The translations under genes and the position numbers were made by a program. Below the pieces are notes generated by a model. It saw nothing but the letters and a program-made list of their open reading frames with translations, had not been told where the DNA came from and did not search any database. A stretch of 64,000 bases of DNA, taken from contig BGKB01000058.1 of NCBI GenBank assembly GCA_003116975.1, positions 62,001-126,000 of the forward strand. Direction: 5' to 3'. Source of the DNA: Aurantiochytrium sp. KH105 (lineage: Eukaryota; Sar; Bigyra; Thraustochytrida; Thraustochytriidae). Position 1 is the first letter of the stretch, and every line of letters starts with the position of its first letter. Shown here piece by piece: positions 22,471 through 32,904 of the stretch.

Positions 22471-25400
22471 TCACCTTCGCGTCTGTGATGGGTGACCAAA
22501 GTTTCTTCTGTGCGTTTGGTGGCCATCACTTCGGTCGTGATCACCATTGATCGCGCCTGCAATTGACAAGGCCGCGCGAAGCTGACCAAAGTCCATGGGG
22601 ATATCTGCAATCTCGTGCACACGCTGCCGCATGTCGATTGCGGGTTTCTCCGTCTCTTGGACACCTCCGCGCAATCGTAGCCTTCGGCGCGCCGTGCGTG
22701 GCGACTGCACGCGAGACGCAATTGAAGAAGGCACAGATGCAGGAGCTCGTGGCACATGCGACTTTTGAAGCTTTCCGAGCATGGCAACGGCTCGGCGCTC
22801 TGCGTCAGCAGCATTCAAAGGTGGTCCCCGAAAGCTATCACTCTTGTTGCTTCTTTTACTTTGCGTACTGGCTGTACTCTTCCGGCTCTTATTGGAGAAG
22901 TCACTCTTCCTCGAGCCGCTCTGATAGCTCAAAGAGTCATCTCCTTCACCGCGTTGGCCCTCGGCGGCGTCTTCAGACTCGGCACGCGCGGCGCATTGGG
23001 TCGCCTCTTGCGACTCCAAGTGCTCAATGAGCTCCAAACGCTGATAATAGAGGGAAATCGACCGCGGCGGACGAAGACCAGCGATTGTCTTTGTAGCAAA
23101 ACCAAGTCGATGATTTTGCAACTTGGTGTCCACAGCAAGCCACTCGCGCTTCTCCCGTAAGCACCGAATAAACAAGACCTTGAATGGCTCTGCTTGCGAA
23201 TCGTCTACATCCTGATAAATGCGCCCAATGCGCTCCGTGTAGTCTTCTTCGCGGATCCATGTCCCCGACTCGTTGCCCTTAAGAAACTCCAACATCGGAA
23301 TTGCAATTTCTTGGCAGCCGGTCGCCTCCAAGCCGTCGTATCCCTTGATCTCATTGGTGATCTCATCGTGTCGCGTAATTGTGACGAGACCAACCACGGT
23401 CTTGGGATGAACTTGCACAACCCGCCCGCTTGGATCCGTAAAGGTGCGACAGACTTCCACAGACTTAATCATGTCGATGTCAAGTTTGACCCATACCTCC
23501 CCTGCTCCCGGAACTTTACGAAACGTCGCCTTCTCCTGCAAGCTTGCCACCGCGTTAAAGTGTTGTTCCTGGACGGCTGGCCGCAAATGAGCCTCTCGGC
23601 CGCGTACGATGTCCTTCACGCAAAGAAGGTTGCTCTTTCTACGTGCGCGACGTCCGGCCTCCGTTTCGAAAAACCCAGTGTCCGTCGACCACTGCTCCAT
23701 TTGCCCGAACTGACCAACCAATTGGCCCGTGAGCGTCCACATCTTCACATACCCCTCTCCGCAGCCAGTAAGCACAAAGCTTTCTGCCAGACGTGCATGA
23801 CTCACATGGTCGAGCGAGCGTATTCCCTGCTGGTGAGCTTGCCAGCATGCACACGGCAGGAATAAGCTGTTGAGATCCACGTCCTCTCTCGCTTGGCGTG
23901 TATCTCCGCCACGATTCCCACCATCTCCTGACTGATTCGTAGGCCGGCTTGCGAGTTCCCAAACATGTACTCGACCACGCTCGTCTCCTGCAAGTAGGAT
24001 GTCGTTTGAAGCATCTTTGCAAAACGAGACCACGGACGCTGTTGCAAGCCTTGGCTGCGAGCGGCGGAAGTGCGCGAAAATGTCCAACCTCGAAAGCTGG
24101 CTCGTGAGCACGTCGAGGACAAGAATGTTGCCGTCACTTTCGGCGATCAATAGCATGTTGAGACGCTGGATGAATTGCATCGATTCAACGCCTGGCGCTC
24201 CGTGTTCGCGAAAGCGACGGGTAACCTTGCCCGAACTTAAACACCAAAAGATAACCTGTCCATCGTGCCCGCCCGTGGCCACCGTATCAGGCGGCAGATA
24301 GACGACTGCAGTGATGTCGTCGCGATGACCCTTGTCAAGATCCTCGTCCTTTTCTGGCATGCGCACGCAATAGCCCTGCTCGTTTCCATCGCTCGCTCCC
24401 ATGCCGTCCATCCATACGTAGACACGCCGGTCCCACCCGGCGCTAACGATGTACTTGTTTCGGATCGTCGGATGTCCGGGGATCCGAGGCAGCACGTTGA
24501 CGACGTAGGCAATCTGAGTCACCTCGGCATGCGGAGTCGATTGGTGGTGCCCGAGAGTTTCTTCCATATCGTCGTCGTCGGCCTCGCCTTCGCTGCCTTC
24601 GGGAACTTTGAGCAGCGTCTTTAGCAAGCAGCCATTGCTAAAGTTCCAAATGCGTAGATTTTGGCCATCGTGGGAGCCTGTAATGACGCGTCTGCCCCCG
24701 TCATCAAAGCAAAGCGCTGTGACACCATCGTCGCTGCCGCCGCCAGCCTGCAAGAGAAGGTTTGCGTCATCGCCCTCCTGCATCGAGAGTGAGATTTCTT
24801 TGGCAGCTTCGAGCGCATCAACGGGCTCGTTGGCTGCATTTTCGTCACCGTCAAACCCACTATTCTCTGTGCTAAGACCGGCCGCAGCAGCGGTAAGTGT
24901 GGAGTTGCCCGCTGCTGCCGCAGCAAAACGGCTTGCGCCCTGATCGAGAGAATCGTCCGGACGCTTTGTGCGGAGCTGGAAGCGTGAATTCACCTCACCA
25001 GTTTCCACATTCCAAATGCGCAAGTTGCTCTGTTCGTCAACACTGACAACTTGATGAAAATTGGAATTGTAGAGTGCAGCCACTACGGGCCGATTGTGCG
25101 TTCGGAGCGACGTCTCCGACGGTGGACGCAGAGGAAAGATCTTGAGCTTGTTCGAGGCCGCAACCAAGGACTTGTGTTTTCGCACATATGTCATGCAGGT
25201 CACAGAGGGCTGGCCCGCGGACTCGCGCTGCTGCGCACGACTTGCGGCCATACCAATGCCAATCGTCTGGACGCACTTGTGGTTGCGAATGTCCCAGATC
25301 TTGACGGTGTTGTCCGAACTCAGTGAGAGAAGCTGATTATTATCGTCATTCACCTCCACTTTGATGACACTTGATGTGTGCCCGTAGAGCGAAGCCACGC

Positions 25401-26676
25401 TACGGCGCGAGTATGGGCTCCAAAGCACAATGTGGCGCTCCAATCCACTTGAAGCAATCACCTTGGAGCCAGCGCACCACGTGAACGAGTACACTGCTTT
25501 TTTATGTTGCGTAAATGTGCGTTTGAGACGAGCGCGCTCGAGATCAAAGACATTAACAGTGGCGTCCAAGGAGCACGTGACGAGCGAACTTAGCCCGCCC
25601 ACGTAGTCGACTTGTGTCACGTGGTCCGTATGCCGTCTAAAGACGATGCGGGATGAAGACAACTTGGAGGCCCCCGCAACGGTGCTTGCGCCCCCGCGCA
25701 CGCTCCGCAAAGCGGCTCCCTCTTCTGCATCTTCTTGATCGTCATCTTGATCACCATCTTCAGCGTCTGTCCCTCCAGCGCCGGCGCCAATGCCATCGTC
25801 GCCATCGTGGCCAGCATCCTCATGGTTCCCGTTGACTTTTAATGGTCGCTTGCTCGAGCGCTCGTACCCTTGGTTGTCAAAGCTCCAGAGACGCTCCCGT
25901 AACGGGTACACGTAGACTGCGCCTCCGTCGTCACCGATTTGCAATAGCTCGCGATGACTTGCTGCCTCATAATGATATCCAAGACAAAGAGGTGCTGCGT
26001 GCCGGAAACGCTCCAAGGGAATGCGGCCCACAAGTTTGCGACTCTCCGTCTGTAGATCATACAGGGCGACGCCAGAGTCGATGCTGCTCACGGCTAGCTT
26101 GTTGCTACGCGACATGTAACACGTGTCTGTGATCCAGTTGCGCTCAAATGTTTGCGTACCGCGCACGGCCATGGCCGAATTTGGCTGCAAAGCGCCCGTA
26201 TGGAAACCGCTCTGATGGACAAGCGTAGTCGGATGCCAAAATCGTACCATGCCGTCCTGGCTTGCGCTCAAGAGCTGATTTGTCTTGTCAAGATAGAGCA
26301 CCTTTGCGACTTGGTCTTTGTGGAACTTCTTGACACCGTTGTTGAGCTCGAAGATATCGTACGTTGCTGGGAAGAATTGCGCGCCTGCGTCGTCTTCTTG
26401 TTTGGCGCCAGGTTCACTATCGTCTGCAACATCTTGATTTTCGAGGAACATGTAGTTGGTGAATTCGTCCCAGTCAACACTTCCGTCAGAGTTGGCGTCG
26501 ATCTTCATGAATAAATGCGTAAGCTGCAGCTCTGTGAGATTATTTCCAAGGATTTCCCCGAACGCCTCAACAAAGGCATCCTGGTCCAGCTCGCCATCCT
26601 TGCCAAAAAGGTCCTTGAGCTTGCGGAGGCTGTCGAGGTCGATCTCTGACCTGTTAAAGTGGACAGACTTTTTCAT
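22471..26676 (-). CDS. EF-hand/WD40-repeat protein, 1401 aa
   Basis: A single-exon gene for a large beta-propeller scaffold. Near the N-terminus is a full EF-hand loop DANSDGSVDWDE (residues 60-71), preceded by a degenerate one, so calcium binding is likely. WD repeats then fill about residues 110-1120, with clear units such as HTSSVIKVEVNDDN, DNTVKIWDIRNHKC and GGHDGQVIFWCLSSGKV, interrupted by acidic inserts (HEDAGHDGDDGIGAGAGG). The C-terminal 250 residues hold a helical region and a Ser/Lys-rich tail. The layout resembles WDR49/WDR64-type proteins, which are linked to cilia and flagella in other eukaryotes; that role here is inference. Start set at MKKSVHFNRSEID (26676), since the in-frame extension to 26859 includes a translated ATGT microsatellite (YIHTYIHT). 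Confidence 0.9.
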   Translation of the reverse strand: MKKSVHFNRSEIDLDSLRKLKDLFGKDGELDQDAFVEAFGEILGNNLTELQLTHLFMKIDANSDGSVDWDEFTNYMFLENQDVADDSEPGAKQEDDAGAQFFPATYDIFELNNGVKKFHKDQVAKVLYLDKTNQLLSASQDGMVRFWHPTTLVHQSGFHTGALQPNSAMAVRGTQTFERNWITDTCYMSRSNKLAVSSIDSGVALYDLQTESRKLVGRIPLERFRHAAPLCLGYHYEAASHRELLQIGDDGGAVYVYPLRERLWSFDNQGYERSSKRPLKVNGNHEDAGHDGDDGIGAGAGGTDAEDGDQDDDQEDAEEGAALRSVRGGASTVAGASKLSSSRIVFRRHTDHVTQVDYVGGLSSLVTCSLDATVNVFDLERARLKRTFTQHKKAVYSFTWCAGSKVIASSGLERHIVLWSPYSRRSVASLYGHTSSVIKVEVNDDNNQLLSLSSDNTVKIWDIRNHKCVQTIGIGMAASRAQQRESAGQPSVTCMTYVRKHKSLVAASNKLKIFPLRPPSETSLRTHNRPVVAALYNSNFHQVVSVDEQSNLRIWNVETGEVNSRFQLRTKRPDDSLDQGASRFAAAAAGNSTLTAAAAGLSTENSGFDGDENAANEPVDALEAAKEISLSMQEGDDANLLLQAGGGSDDGVTALCFDDGGRRVITGSHDGQNLRIWNFSNGCLLKTLLKVPEGSEGEADDDDMEETLGHHQSTPHAEVTQIAYVVNVLPRIPGHPTIRNKYIVSAGWDRRVYVWMDGMGASDGNEQGYCVRMPEKDEDLDKGHRDDITAVVYLPPDTVATGGHDGQVIFWCLSSGKVTRRFREHGAPGVESMQFIQRLNMLLIAESDGNILVLDVLTSQLSRLDIFAHFRRSQPRLATASVVSFCKDASNDILLAGDERGRVHVWELASRPTNQSGDGGNRGGDTRQAREDVDLNSLFLPCACWQAHQQGIRSLDHVSHARLAESFVLTGCGEGYVKMWTLTGQLVGQFGQMEQWSTDTGFFETEAGRRARRKSNLLCVKDIVRGREAHLRPAVQEQHFNAVASLQEKATFRKVPGAGEVWVKLDIDMIKSVEVCRTFTDPSGRVVQVHPKTVVGLVTITRHDEITNEIKGYDGLEATGCQEIAIPMLEFLKGNESGTWIREEDYTERIGRIYQDVDDSQAEPFKVLFIRCLREKREWLAVDTKLQNHRLGFATKTIAGLRPPRSISLYYQRLELIEHLESQEATQCAARAESEDAAEGQRGEGDDSLSYQSGSRKSDFSNKSRKSTASTQSKRSNKSDSFRGPPLNAADAERRAVAMLGKLQKSHVPRAPASVPSSIASRVQSPRTARRRLRLRGGVQETEKPAIDMRQRVHEIADIPMDFGQLRAALSIAGAINGDHDRSDGHQTHRRNFGHPSQTRR

Positions 26677-26691
26677 CCCGAAGGTTGTATG

Positions 26692-26714
26692 GATGTATGT
26701 ATGTATGTATGTAT
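26692..26714. repeat. (ATGT)n microsatellite in 5' leader
   Basis: Five to six ATGT units 16 bp upstream of the start codon of the EF-hand/WD40 gene. It adds no usable upstream protein sequence but could affect the leader. Confidence 0.85.
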
Positions 26715-27942
26715 GCACGTATATTTGTGAAACGCGGCCCACGATACGCCGACGACACACAGCGCGCGGCAGGCGCTCACGCGCGCTCAGCAAAGCTTGA
26801 CTTCCCGCCTCTCGCTCGCTTTGGTTGCGTCGCGCTCGATCTCGCGCAAGAGTGAGCAAGCCTTTGCCGAGACTTTGCCGCTGTTGCTGTTTGAACTACT
26901 AGTATTTCTACCAACCGTGGTACTAGTTCAACGGACATTGTTTTATGTGGGCAAGTTGAGTGAGAGAATGAGACCAATACCATGGTAGTAGGCCTATACC
27001 AATATCAATACCGACATGCTTGACGCCAAGATTAAGATGCCCAGCACGCAAAGACACCATGGAAGAACCGGCCGTCTGATTTTTGCTCTTTCGCAAGCGG
27101 CATCATCATCGTCATGCGAAAAGAGAGAGAAAGACGGATTTTTGGCGTATCATAAGGGCAACTTCTTCTTTGCTCTAATTCGCGTCTGGGACGTTTCGAC
27201 CGCGTGCGCATGTTCGTGAGACTGATCTGACACTTCGAACCGTGATGATGAAAGTTTCGACTTTCTTGGAATCTCATGCCAAGAAGCAGTCTGCGATGCA
27301 TGCAAGCCTCCGACGATCGGCGGGACAGACGCGCACAAGCCACTCTCGGACCAAAAGCTAAAGCCCTCATGCCCTGCCCAACCTCGAATCTCTCCCAGCC
27401 AACGTGTCGCCCAGCAAAGTGCATCCCATTCCATCCCCGCATCCGCGCTACGCCATCCACATCCCGCTCCTCCACCTTTCCCTGCTCCACCTCCCCAACC
27501 ACCATCTCGTAAACCCTCCTCCCTCCACGTCGTCCCATTTCCCCGCCCCCTTCGGCAACGCCGCCTTCCTCCTCCAGCTCGCTCTCCAGCTCGCTCTCCT
27601 GCGCCGTCTCCCGCGGATACAGGAGGCGCTCTCGGCGTCCATCCACAACTCGAAGAAAGCAAGCAAGCACGCACGCACGCACGCAAGGAAGACAGCCCGC
27701 GCCGCCGCCCCCGCCCGCGGCCCGCTTCTCCCGCGGACGCGCCGCCAATTCCGCACGACTGCAGCCAAGAGTTTGAAAACACTTGCGGTCGAACGCAACG
27801 AGCAGAGCGGAGCAGAGCAGAGCAGAAAGGCGCGGCAGGAGCCTCGCCCTCGCGCACGCCGCGGACGGAGACGCGCGCGGCGGAGGCCTCGCTGGGCGCG
27901 GCGGCGGCGCTGCTGGCGCTGCGCGGGCGGGAGGCAAGGAAG
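26715..27942. other. Divergent intergenic region
   Basis: About 1.2 kb between the EF-hand/WD40 start (-) and uL24m start (+). GC-rich near the uL24m start, more balanced at 26.88-27.3 kb. Minus-strand frames across it are Arg/Ala-rich shadows extending from opposite the uL24m gene. Holds AAGC/ACGC runs (27657-27690) and a GAGCA run (27797-27825). No domain seen. Confidence 0.55.
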
Positions 27943-28614
27943 ATGCTGGGCGCGGCGCTGATGATGGCGCGCGGCGGCGCGATGATGGCGCGCGGCGCGG
28001 GGCCGCTGCTGGCGCGGGAGGCGGCGCGGGCGCCGCTGGCGGCGGCGGCGCTGCAGACGCGCGACATCGCGCGGACGGCGGCGCCCAAGTGGCAGTCGCC
28101 CGAGGAGAAGAGGGCCGCGCGGCTGGAGCGCGAGGAGCTGTCGAGGCTGCGCAAGAAGAAAATCAAGGCCAACCAGAAAAAGCCCAAGGCGGAGATCCTC
28201 AAGCAGAAGCGCAAGTGGCGCATCGTCGTGGGCGATATGGTCGTCGTTAGGGACGGCCTCGAGCGCGGCAAGACTGGCCGCGTGATCAAGCTGCTCAAGA
28301 ACGACGAGGCCGTCATCGTGGAGAACGTCAACATCCGCAGGCAGGAGCGCCTCGACGAGGCCACCCTCGACACGATCGAGACACACGACCCGGCACCGAT
28401 CTCGTACTCGAACGTCAGCCATGTTGACCCCAAGACTGGCATGCCCACTCGCGTGCGCTTTGGCTTCCTCGCAGACGGAAGCAAGGTCCGCGTGTCGGTG
28501 CGCTCTGGCGAGATTATCCCATACCCGCCTCGCGAGGCACCCGACACGCGGGAGTTCGAGGGCGACACCCCCTCGGACAACGTATTGAAGCGCACCTACG
28601 TCGAGTCAGAATAG
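27943..28614 (+). CDS. Mitochondrial ribosomal protein uL24m
   Basis: A 223-aa large-subunit ribosomal protein that binds 23S-type rRNA early in assembly. Residues 1-45 form a typical mitochondrial presequence: Ala/Arg/Met-rich, no acids until R-E-A-A-R, ending near the LQTRDIA motif. The KOW motif occupies about 96-123 (VGDMVVVRDGLERGKTGR). Downstream, IVENVNIRRQ and PAPISYSNVSHVDPKTG match the bacterial/mitochondrial L24 pattern in which the SNV segment contacts rRNA, followed by RVRFGFLADGSKVRV. The length is near that of other mitochondrial L24 proteins. Several Met codons precede the KOW domain; 27943 is the first in frame and gives the best presequence. Convergent with ValRS, 250 bp between stops. 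Confidence 0.93.
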   Translation: MLGAALMMARGGAMMARGAGPLLAREAARAPLAAAALQTRDIARTAAPKWQSPEEKRAARLEREELSRLRKKKIKANQKKPKAEILKQKRKWRIVVGDMVVVRDGLERGKTGRVIKLLKNDEAVIVENVNIRRQERLDEATLDTIETHDPAPISYSNVSHVDPKTGMPTRVRFGFLADGSKVRVSVRSGEIIPYPPREAPDTREFEGDTPSDNVLKRTYVESE

Positions 28615-28864
28615 ACTAGCGTTTGTTTTCTTTTCTTTTCTCTGCTCCGACTGATATTGCCCTTTTTACATCCTCTCCTTGCTTCTTCTTTTCTTTTCTT
28701 TTCTGATTTGCTTTTTGTTTTACCCCCCCTTTTGTTCATGTAGCTCTCACCCCAACAACCCTGGGCCCCACCGCGATTGATGAGGATGCCGCTGGCCTGC
28801 ACCATCAATTTACAAAAAAACAACGAAAAACAAGAAAAAAACAAGAAATCAAATCGGCGTTTAC

Positions 28865-31800
28865 TTACTTTTGAAAGTCCTCGGCCATCTTCTTGAACAT
28901 GGCCTCCTGCTCGTCGAGGCCCTGAAGCTGGGTCTCCAGACCGGCGAGCGTGGAGCGGTCCTTCTCCTGGGCGTCGGCGTTCATCTTGTGGAAATGCTCG
29001 CTTTCGACGCGGCTCTTGACAGACTCGAGCTGCTTGGTGAGCTTGGTGCGGTTCTTGCCAATCTTCTCAATCTCCTTGGCCGGGTCCACGACGCCCTTGA
29101 GCTCCAAAAAGATCTGCAGCTCGGCGTCGTGGATGCGCGCCGCGCTGCCAACAGGCAGCTCCGAGGCATCCTCGGCCAAGACGTGAATCTCCTTGGCCTT
29201 GGAAAGCACAGAGAGGTCGCTCGTGCAGCTGGCGACAAGTTCGCGCGAGGCTGAAGAGGTCGCCTTGAGGTGGTAAATGAGGTTCTTGCTCTGCTGGACC
29301 TTGAAGTCAGCGGCCAAAGAACGCATCGAGGAGGCGAGCGGGTTGAGAATCTCAAACGTCGTGTCAGCCTCCTTGTCTGCGAGGTTGCGGAGCGCCTTCG
29401 TCTCAGCCTCGACACCCTCCTGCGCCTTGTGCTTGTCAAAGACGTCAGAGGCGGGGTAGTGCGCGATCATAATACTCGGCGGTGCGCCAGCGGGGCGGCC
29501 GGGGAGACGCTGCCAGAGCTCCTCCGTGACAAAGGGCATGAGCGGGTGCATGAGACGCATCGACACGTCGAGGCACCACCAAAGAGCGTTGCGAGCGAGG
29601 TGGCGCGCCTGGATGTCCTCTGACGACGCGTTGTCGCCCTCCGCGGCGCGCATGACAGGCTTGAGGACCTCGACGTAGACGTCGCAGAGGCGCTCGTAGA
29701 AAAACTCGTGCACAATATCGGTAACCTTGGAAAAGTTGTAGTCGGCAAAGGCGGCATTGGCCTCCACGCAGGCGTGGCTCAGCGAGCTGAGAATCCAGCG
29801 GTCACGCATGGCGAGCGCAAGCTTGCCATCGGCAGCCTGCTCGAGAAAGTCCGCCTCGGGCGCAAAGCCTTCGCCAAGGTTCATCATGCAGAACTTGGTG
29901 GCCTGCCAGATCTTGTTGCAGAAGCGGCGGTGCGAGGCGACGAGATTGATGTCAAGATTGACGTCGCGCGAGGAGCCCGTGCCGCCCGTGTACGTAAGAA
30001 GACCAAAGCGCAAGGCGTCGGCGCCGCACTGCGGGATGCCCTCCGGATACGCCAGCTGCTGACCTTCCTTGGCGCGCTCAACCTCGTTCGGGGGCAGGTT
30101 GGTGTTGGCCTCGAGCGCAGCGTGCATCTCGGCGAGCGAGATGCCGTCGATGACCTGCTCGGGCGACACCACGTTGCCAAGACTCTTGGACATCTTGCGG
30201 CCAAACTTGTCACGCACCATCGAGTGCAGAAACACTTCGAAAAAGGGAAGCTTCTTTTGCAGCTGCAAGCTCATCATGACCATGCGCGCCACCCAAAAGA
30301 AGATGATATCGTGGCCCGTCTCGAGCATGGTGCCCGGGAAAAACGCCTCAAAGTCCTTGGCGGCCGCCTCGGTCTCGCCAATCCAGCCCATCGTGCTAAA
30401 GGGGAAGAGACCCGAGGAGAACCAGGTGTCGAGAACGTCCGGGTCCTGCTCAAGCTCGATCGTGCCGGCATCGACGCCGAGGTCCTTGGCGGCCTGCTCG
30501 CGCGCCTCGTCCTCGTTGCGGCCGACGTACCACTTCTCGCCCGTGACGCCTTCCGGGAGCGCCGAGACAACCTTGTAGGCCGGGATGCGGTGGCCCCACC
30601 ACAGCTGACGGCTCACGCACCAATCCTGGATGTTTTCGAGCCAATAGAACCAGGTGTTCTCCGAAGACTCGGGAATGAGGCGAAGCTCCTTGGAGCGAAC
30701 CTTGGCGACGGCCTCGTCGGCCATGCCCTTGCAGCTGACCCACCACTGCGGCTTGAGGCGAGGCTCAATGACATCGCCTGAGCGGCTGCAAATGGGAATC
30801 TGCATGGCGTGCGAGTTCTTCTCGCGAAAGAGACCGAGCTTCTTGAGCTCCTCCTCGACGAGGATGCGAGCATCGTAGCGCATGAGGCCCTCAAAGGGAG
30901 CGCCGCAGACGCCGTTGATGGAGCCGTCGTCGTTGAGAAGAGAGATCTCCTCGAGGCCATGACGACGACCGCAGGCAAAATCGTTCGGGTCGTGTGCCGG
31001 CGTGATCTTGACAGCAGCCGTTCCGAAGTCCATGTCGACCAGAACGTCGTCCGTAACAATAGGGATGGCGCACTTGCGGAACGGATGCCAGACCTTTTTA
31101 CCGTGAAGGTGCGCGTAGCGCGGGTCCTTCGGGTGCACGGCGACAGCGGTATCACCGAGCATGGTCTCGAGACGCGTCGTGGCCACGACAATCTCCTCGG
31201 CGTCAGCAGCGTCGCTGGCCGGGCCAGAGCCGTCGTCGGCGGCAATCTTGTAGGCAAAGGAGGTCAGCGTGCCAAACTCGTACTCCTTGTTGGGGTCGTG
31301 GCCCTTGACCTTGCGGAGTGTGCGACCCGGCAGATCAATGTGGTCGACCTCAATGTCCGAAAGCGCCGTGCAAAGCGCGTGGCTCCAGTTCACGAGACGA
31401 GTGTCACGGTAGATGAGGCCATCCTCGTGCATGCGCACAAAAGCCTCCGTCACGCAGCGGCTACGGTCGTCGTCCATGGTAAAGACGGTGCGCGAGTGGT
31501 CGACACTGGCGCCGAGAATGCGCAGCTGGTTGAGAATGTGTGCGCCGTTCTTCTCCTTCCACTCCCAGACCTTTTCGAGGAATTTTTCGCGGCCGAGATC
31601 GTGGCGCGTCTGGTTTGCCTCGCGCATAATCTTCTTTTCCACGACGGCCTGCGTGGCGATACCGGCGTGGTCGGTGCCGGGCAGCCAGAGCACGTGCTTG
31701 CCCGTCATGCGGTGCCAGCGGCAGAGGGCGTCCTGGATGGAGCACGTCAAGGCGTGGCCAATGTGCAGGCTGCCCGTCACGTTGGGGGGCGGGATGACAA

Positions 31801-32299
31801 TGACAAACTTGTCTTCGGGCCCGACAGCGGCAGCGGCCTCGCTGTCCGCAGTGTAAAAGCCACTCTGCTCCCACCAAGCATCCCATGCAGCCTCAACGGC
31901 GGGGGGCTCGTAGGCAGCGCTCATTTCGCCCGTCATGTCCTTCTTCTCGCCCTTGGGGGTCTTGTTCACAAAGACGGTGCCGGAGGTGTCCGGGTTCTTT
32001 TTCTTCTTCTTCTTGCCCTCACCGCCACCTGCAGCGGCCTTGGCGGCGGCCTTCTCGCGGGCTTCCTTTTTCCTCGCCTCGGCGGCCATCTTCTTGAGGC
32101 GCTTCTTCTGGTCCTTCTCGGACAGGAGCTCCACGGGGAGGGCATCCTTCAGTTTCACCAGGCTGTCCGTCAGCTTGTTCACCTCTTCCCCCTTGACGCC
32201 CTGCTCCTTGAGCTCCTTGAGCTTCTCGCTCGCGGCCGCGAGCTCGTCGAGCGTCGCCTTGTGCTCCTCCTTGAGCTTGGCCACATCGCCGTCCGCCAT
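28865..32299 (-). CDS. VARS: Valyl-tRNA synthetase, cytosolic type
   Basis: A 1144-aa class Ia aminoacyl-tRNA synthetase that charges tRNA-Val. Visible in order: an N-terminal charged helical extension (1-100, ending in a Lys-rich run), the HIGH signature in PPPNVTGSLHIGHAL (H179-H182), NWSHALCTALSDIEVD, the editing domain with TTRLETMLGDTAVAVHP and a PAHDPNDFACGRRHGL stretch, DTWFSSGLFPFSTMGW, then KMSKSLGNV (starting residue 702), the anticodon-binding domain with RLMHPLMPFVTEELWQRL, and a C-terminal coiled coil (KEIEKIGKNRTKLTKQLESV) typical of ValRS. All catalytic signatures are intact. No presequence is seen, so it is cytosolic unless an alternative start is used. The gene is intronless, ends TAA, and is divergent from the small gene at 32905. 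Confidence 0.97.
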   Translation of the reverse strand: MADGDVAKLKEEHKATLDELAAASEKLKELKEQGVKGEEVNKLTDSLVKLKDALPVELLSEKDQKKRLKKMAAEARKKEAREKAAAKAAAGGGEGKKKKKKNPDTSGTVFVNKTPKGEKKDMTGEMSAAYEPPAVEAAWDAWWEQSGFYTADSEAAAAVGPEDKFVIVIPPPNVTGSLHIGHALTCSIQDALCRWHRMTGKHVLWLPGTDHAGIATQAVVEKKIMREANQTRHDLGREKFLEKVWEWKEKNGAHILNQLRILGASVDHSRTVFTMDDDRSRCVTEAFVRMHEDGLIYRDTRLVNWSHALCTALSDIEVDHIDLPGRTLRKVKGHDPNKEYEFGTLTSFAYKIAADDGSGPASDAADAEEIVVATTRLETMLGDTAVAVHPKDPRYAHLHGKKVWHPFRKCAIPIVTDDVLVDMDFGTAAVKITPAHDPNDFACGRRHGLEEISLLNDDGSINGVCGAPFEGLMRYDARILVEEELKKLGLFREKNSHAMQIPICSRSGDVIEPRLKPQWWVSCKGMADEAVAKVRSKELRLIPESSENTWFYWLENIQDWCVSRQLWWGHRIPAYKVVSALPEGVTGEKWYVGRNEDEAREQAAKDLGVDAGTIELEQDPDVLDTWFSSGLFPFSTMGWIGETEAAAKDFEAFFPGTMLETGHDIIFFWVARMVMMSLQLQKKLPFFEVFLHSMVRDKFGRKMSKSLGNVVSPEQVIDGISLAEMHAALEANTNLPPNEVERAKEGQQLAYPEGIPQCGADALRFGLLTYTGGTGSSRDVNLDINLVASHRRFCNKIWQATKFCMMNLGEGFAPEADFLEQAADGKLALAMRDRWILSSLSHACVEANAAFADYNFSKVTDIVHEFFYERLCDVYVEVLKPVMRAAEGDNASSEDIQARHLARNALWWCLDVSMRLMHPLMPFVTEELWQRLPGRPAGAPPSIMIAHYPASDVFDKHKAQEGVEAETKALRNLADKEADTTFEILNPLASSMRSLAADFKVQQSKNLIYHLKATSSASRELVASCTSDLSVLSKAKEIHVLAEDASELPVGSAARIHDAELQIFLELKGVVDPAKEIEKIGKNRTKLTKQLESVKSRVESEHFHKMNADAQEKDRSTLAGLETQLQGLDEQEAMFKKMAEDFQK

Positions 32300-32494
32300 C
32301 TTCGCCGCCTCGAGTCGCCGCTCCGGCCTGCGTTCTGCGCGGCGAGTCGCGTCCGCTCGCTTTCCCTGCGCGCGGCGGCCTCGCCTCCGCGCTCCGTGCG
32401 CGCGTCGCGGGCGCTCTCTCGCTCGCTCGCTCGCTCTGCTCTGCTCCGCTCGCCGCCTTCGCGCTCTGCCGCGAGAGGAGGCCAGGATCTATGC

Positions 32495-32561
32495 CGCACT
32501 TGCGCCGCGCATTCCCCGCTTGCGCCGTCCATTCTGCACTTGCGCCCCCCGCGCCGCAAGT
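32495..32561. promoter_or_regulatory. Cluster of four ACTTGCGSCGC-type elements
   Basis: Copies: CGCACTTGCGCCGCGC at 32495-32510, GCTTGCGCCG at 32518-32527, GCACTTGCGCC at 32536-32546 and GCGCCGCAAGT (reverse orientation) at 32551-32561. The first copy is identical over 16 bp to 37804-37819. It lies about 200 bp upstream of the ValRS start and 160 bp upstream of the plus-strand TATA box. Position and recurrence point to a bidirectional promoter element; the binding factor is unknown. Confidence 0.5.
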
Positions 32562-32719
32562 CAGGAATCCCTTGGCGCAGAGCCCGCTGCGCATTGGTTC
32601 CCCGTGCCCCCCTCCCGCGCGCTTCCGGCCGGCGCCGAGGGGGGTACGGTGGGCAGGATCGTTCCCCGCACAGAGAGGGCGTTTGGGGGGTAAAAGACCT
32701 AAAGGGAGGGAAAGGGACC

Positions 32720-32727
32720 TATATAAG
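32720..32727 (+). promoter_or_regulatory. TATA box
   Basis: TATATAAG, preceded by ACC and followed by AGCC: a full-consensus TATA element. It would place a transcription start near 32750 and a leader of about 155 nt before the ATG at 32905. Confidence 0.6.
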
Positions 32728-32904
32728 AGCCGCAGACGGGCCGAGCGCGAGCTGGCAGACAGACAGAGCCTTGGCCGGAGGACGCGCAGCGCGAAGACGA
32801 GAGACAGTCGGAGGAGGGCAGAGACGGAGGTCGGCTGGAGCGGTCTGTCGACTCTAACGCGAGCGGAGTTCTTCTTGTTTGCTCGTGAGTGAAGAAGAGC
32901 AAGC

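Larger units (their letters stand above)
32300..32904. other. Divergent promoter region, ValRS / small membrane protein
   Basis: Holds four ACTTGCG-type elements (32495-32561) and a clear TATA box for the plus strand at 32720. The minus-strand half next to ValRS carries a CGCT run (about 32413-32435). No coding sequence supported. Confidence 0.6.

Noticed and set aside
30809-32857. Plus-strand frame of 682 codons
   Set aside because: Exact antisense of valyl-tRNA synthetase.
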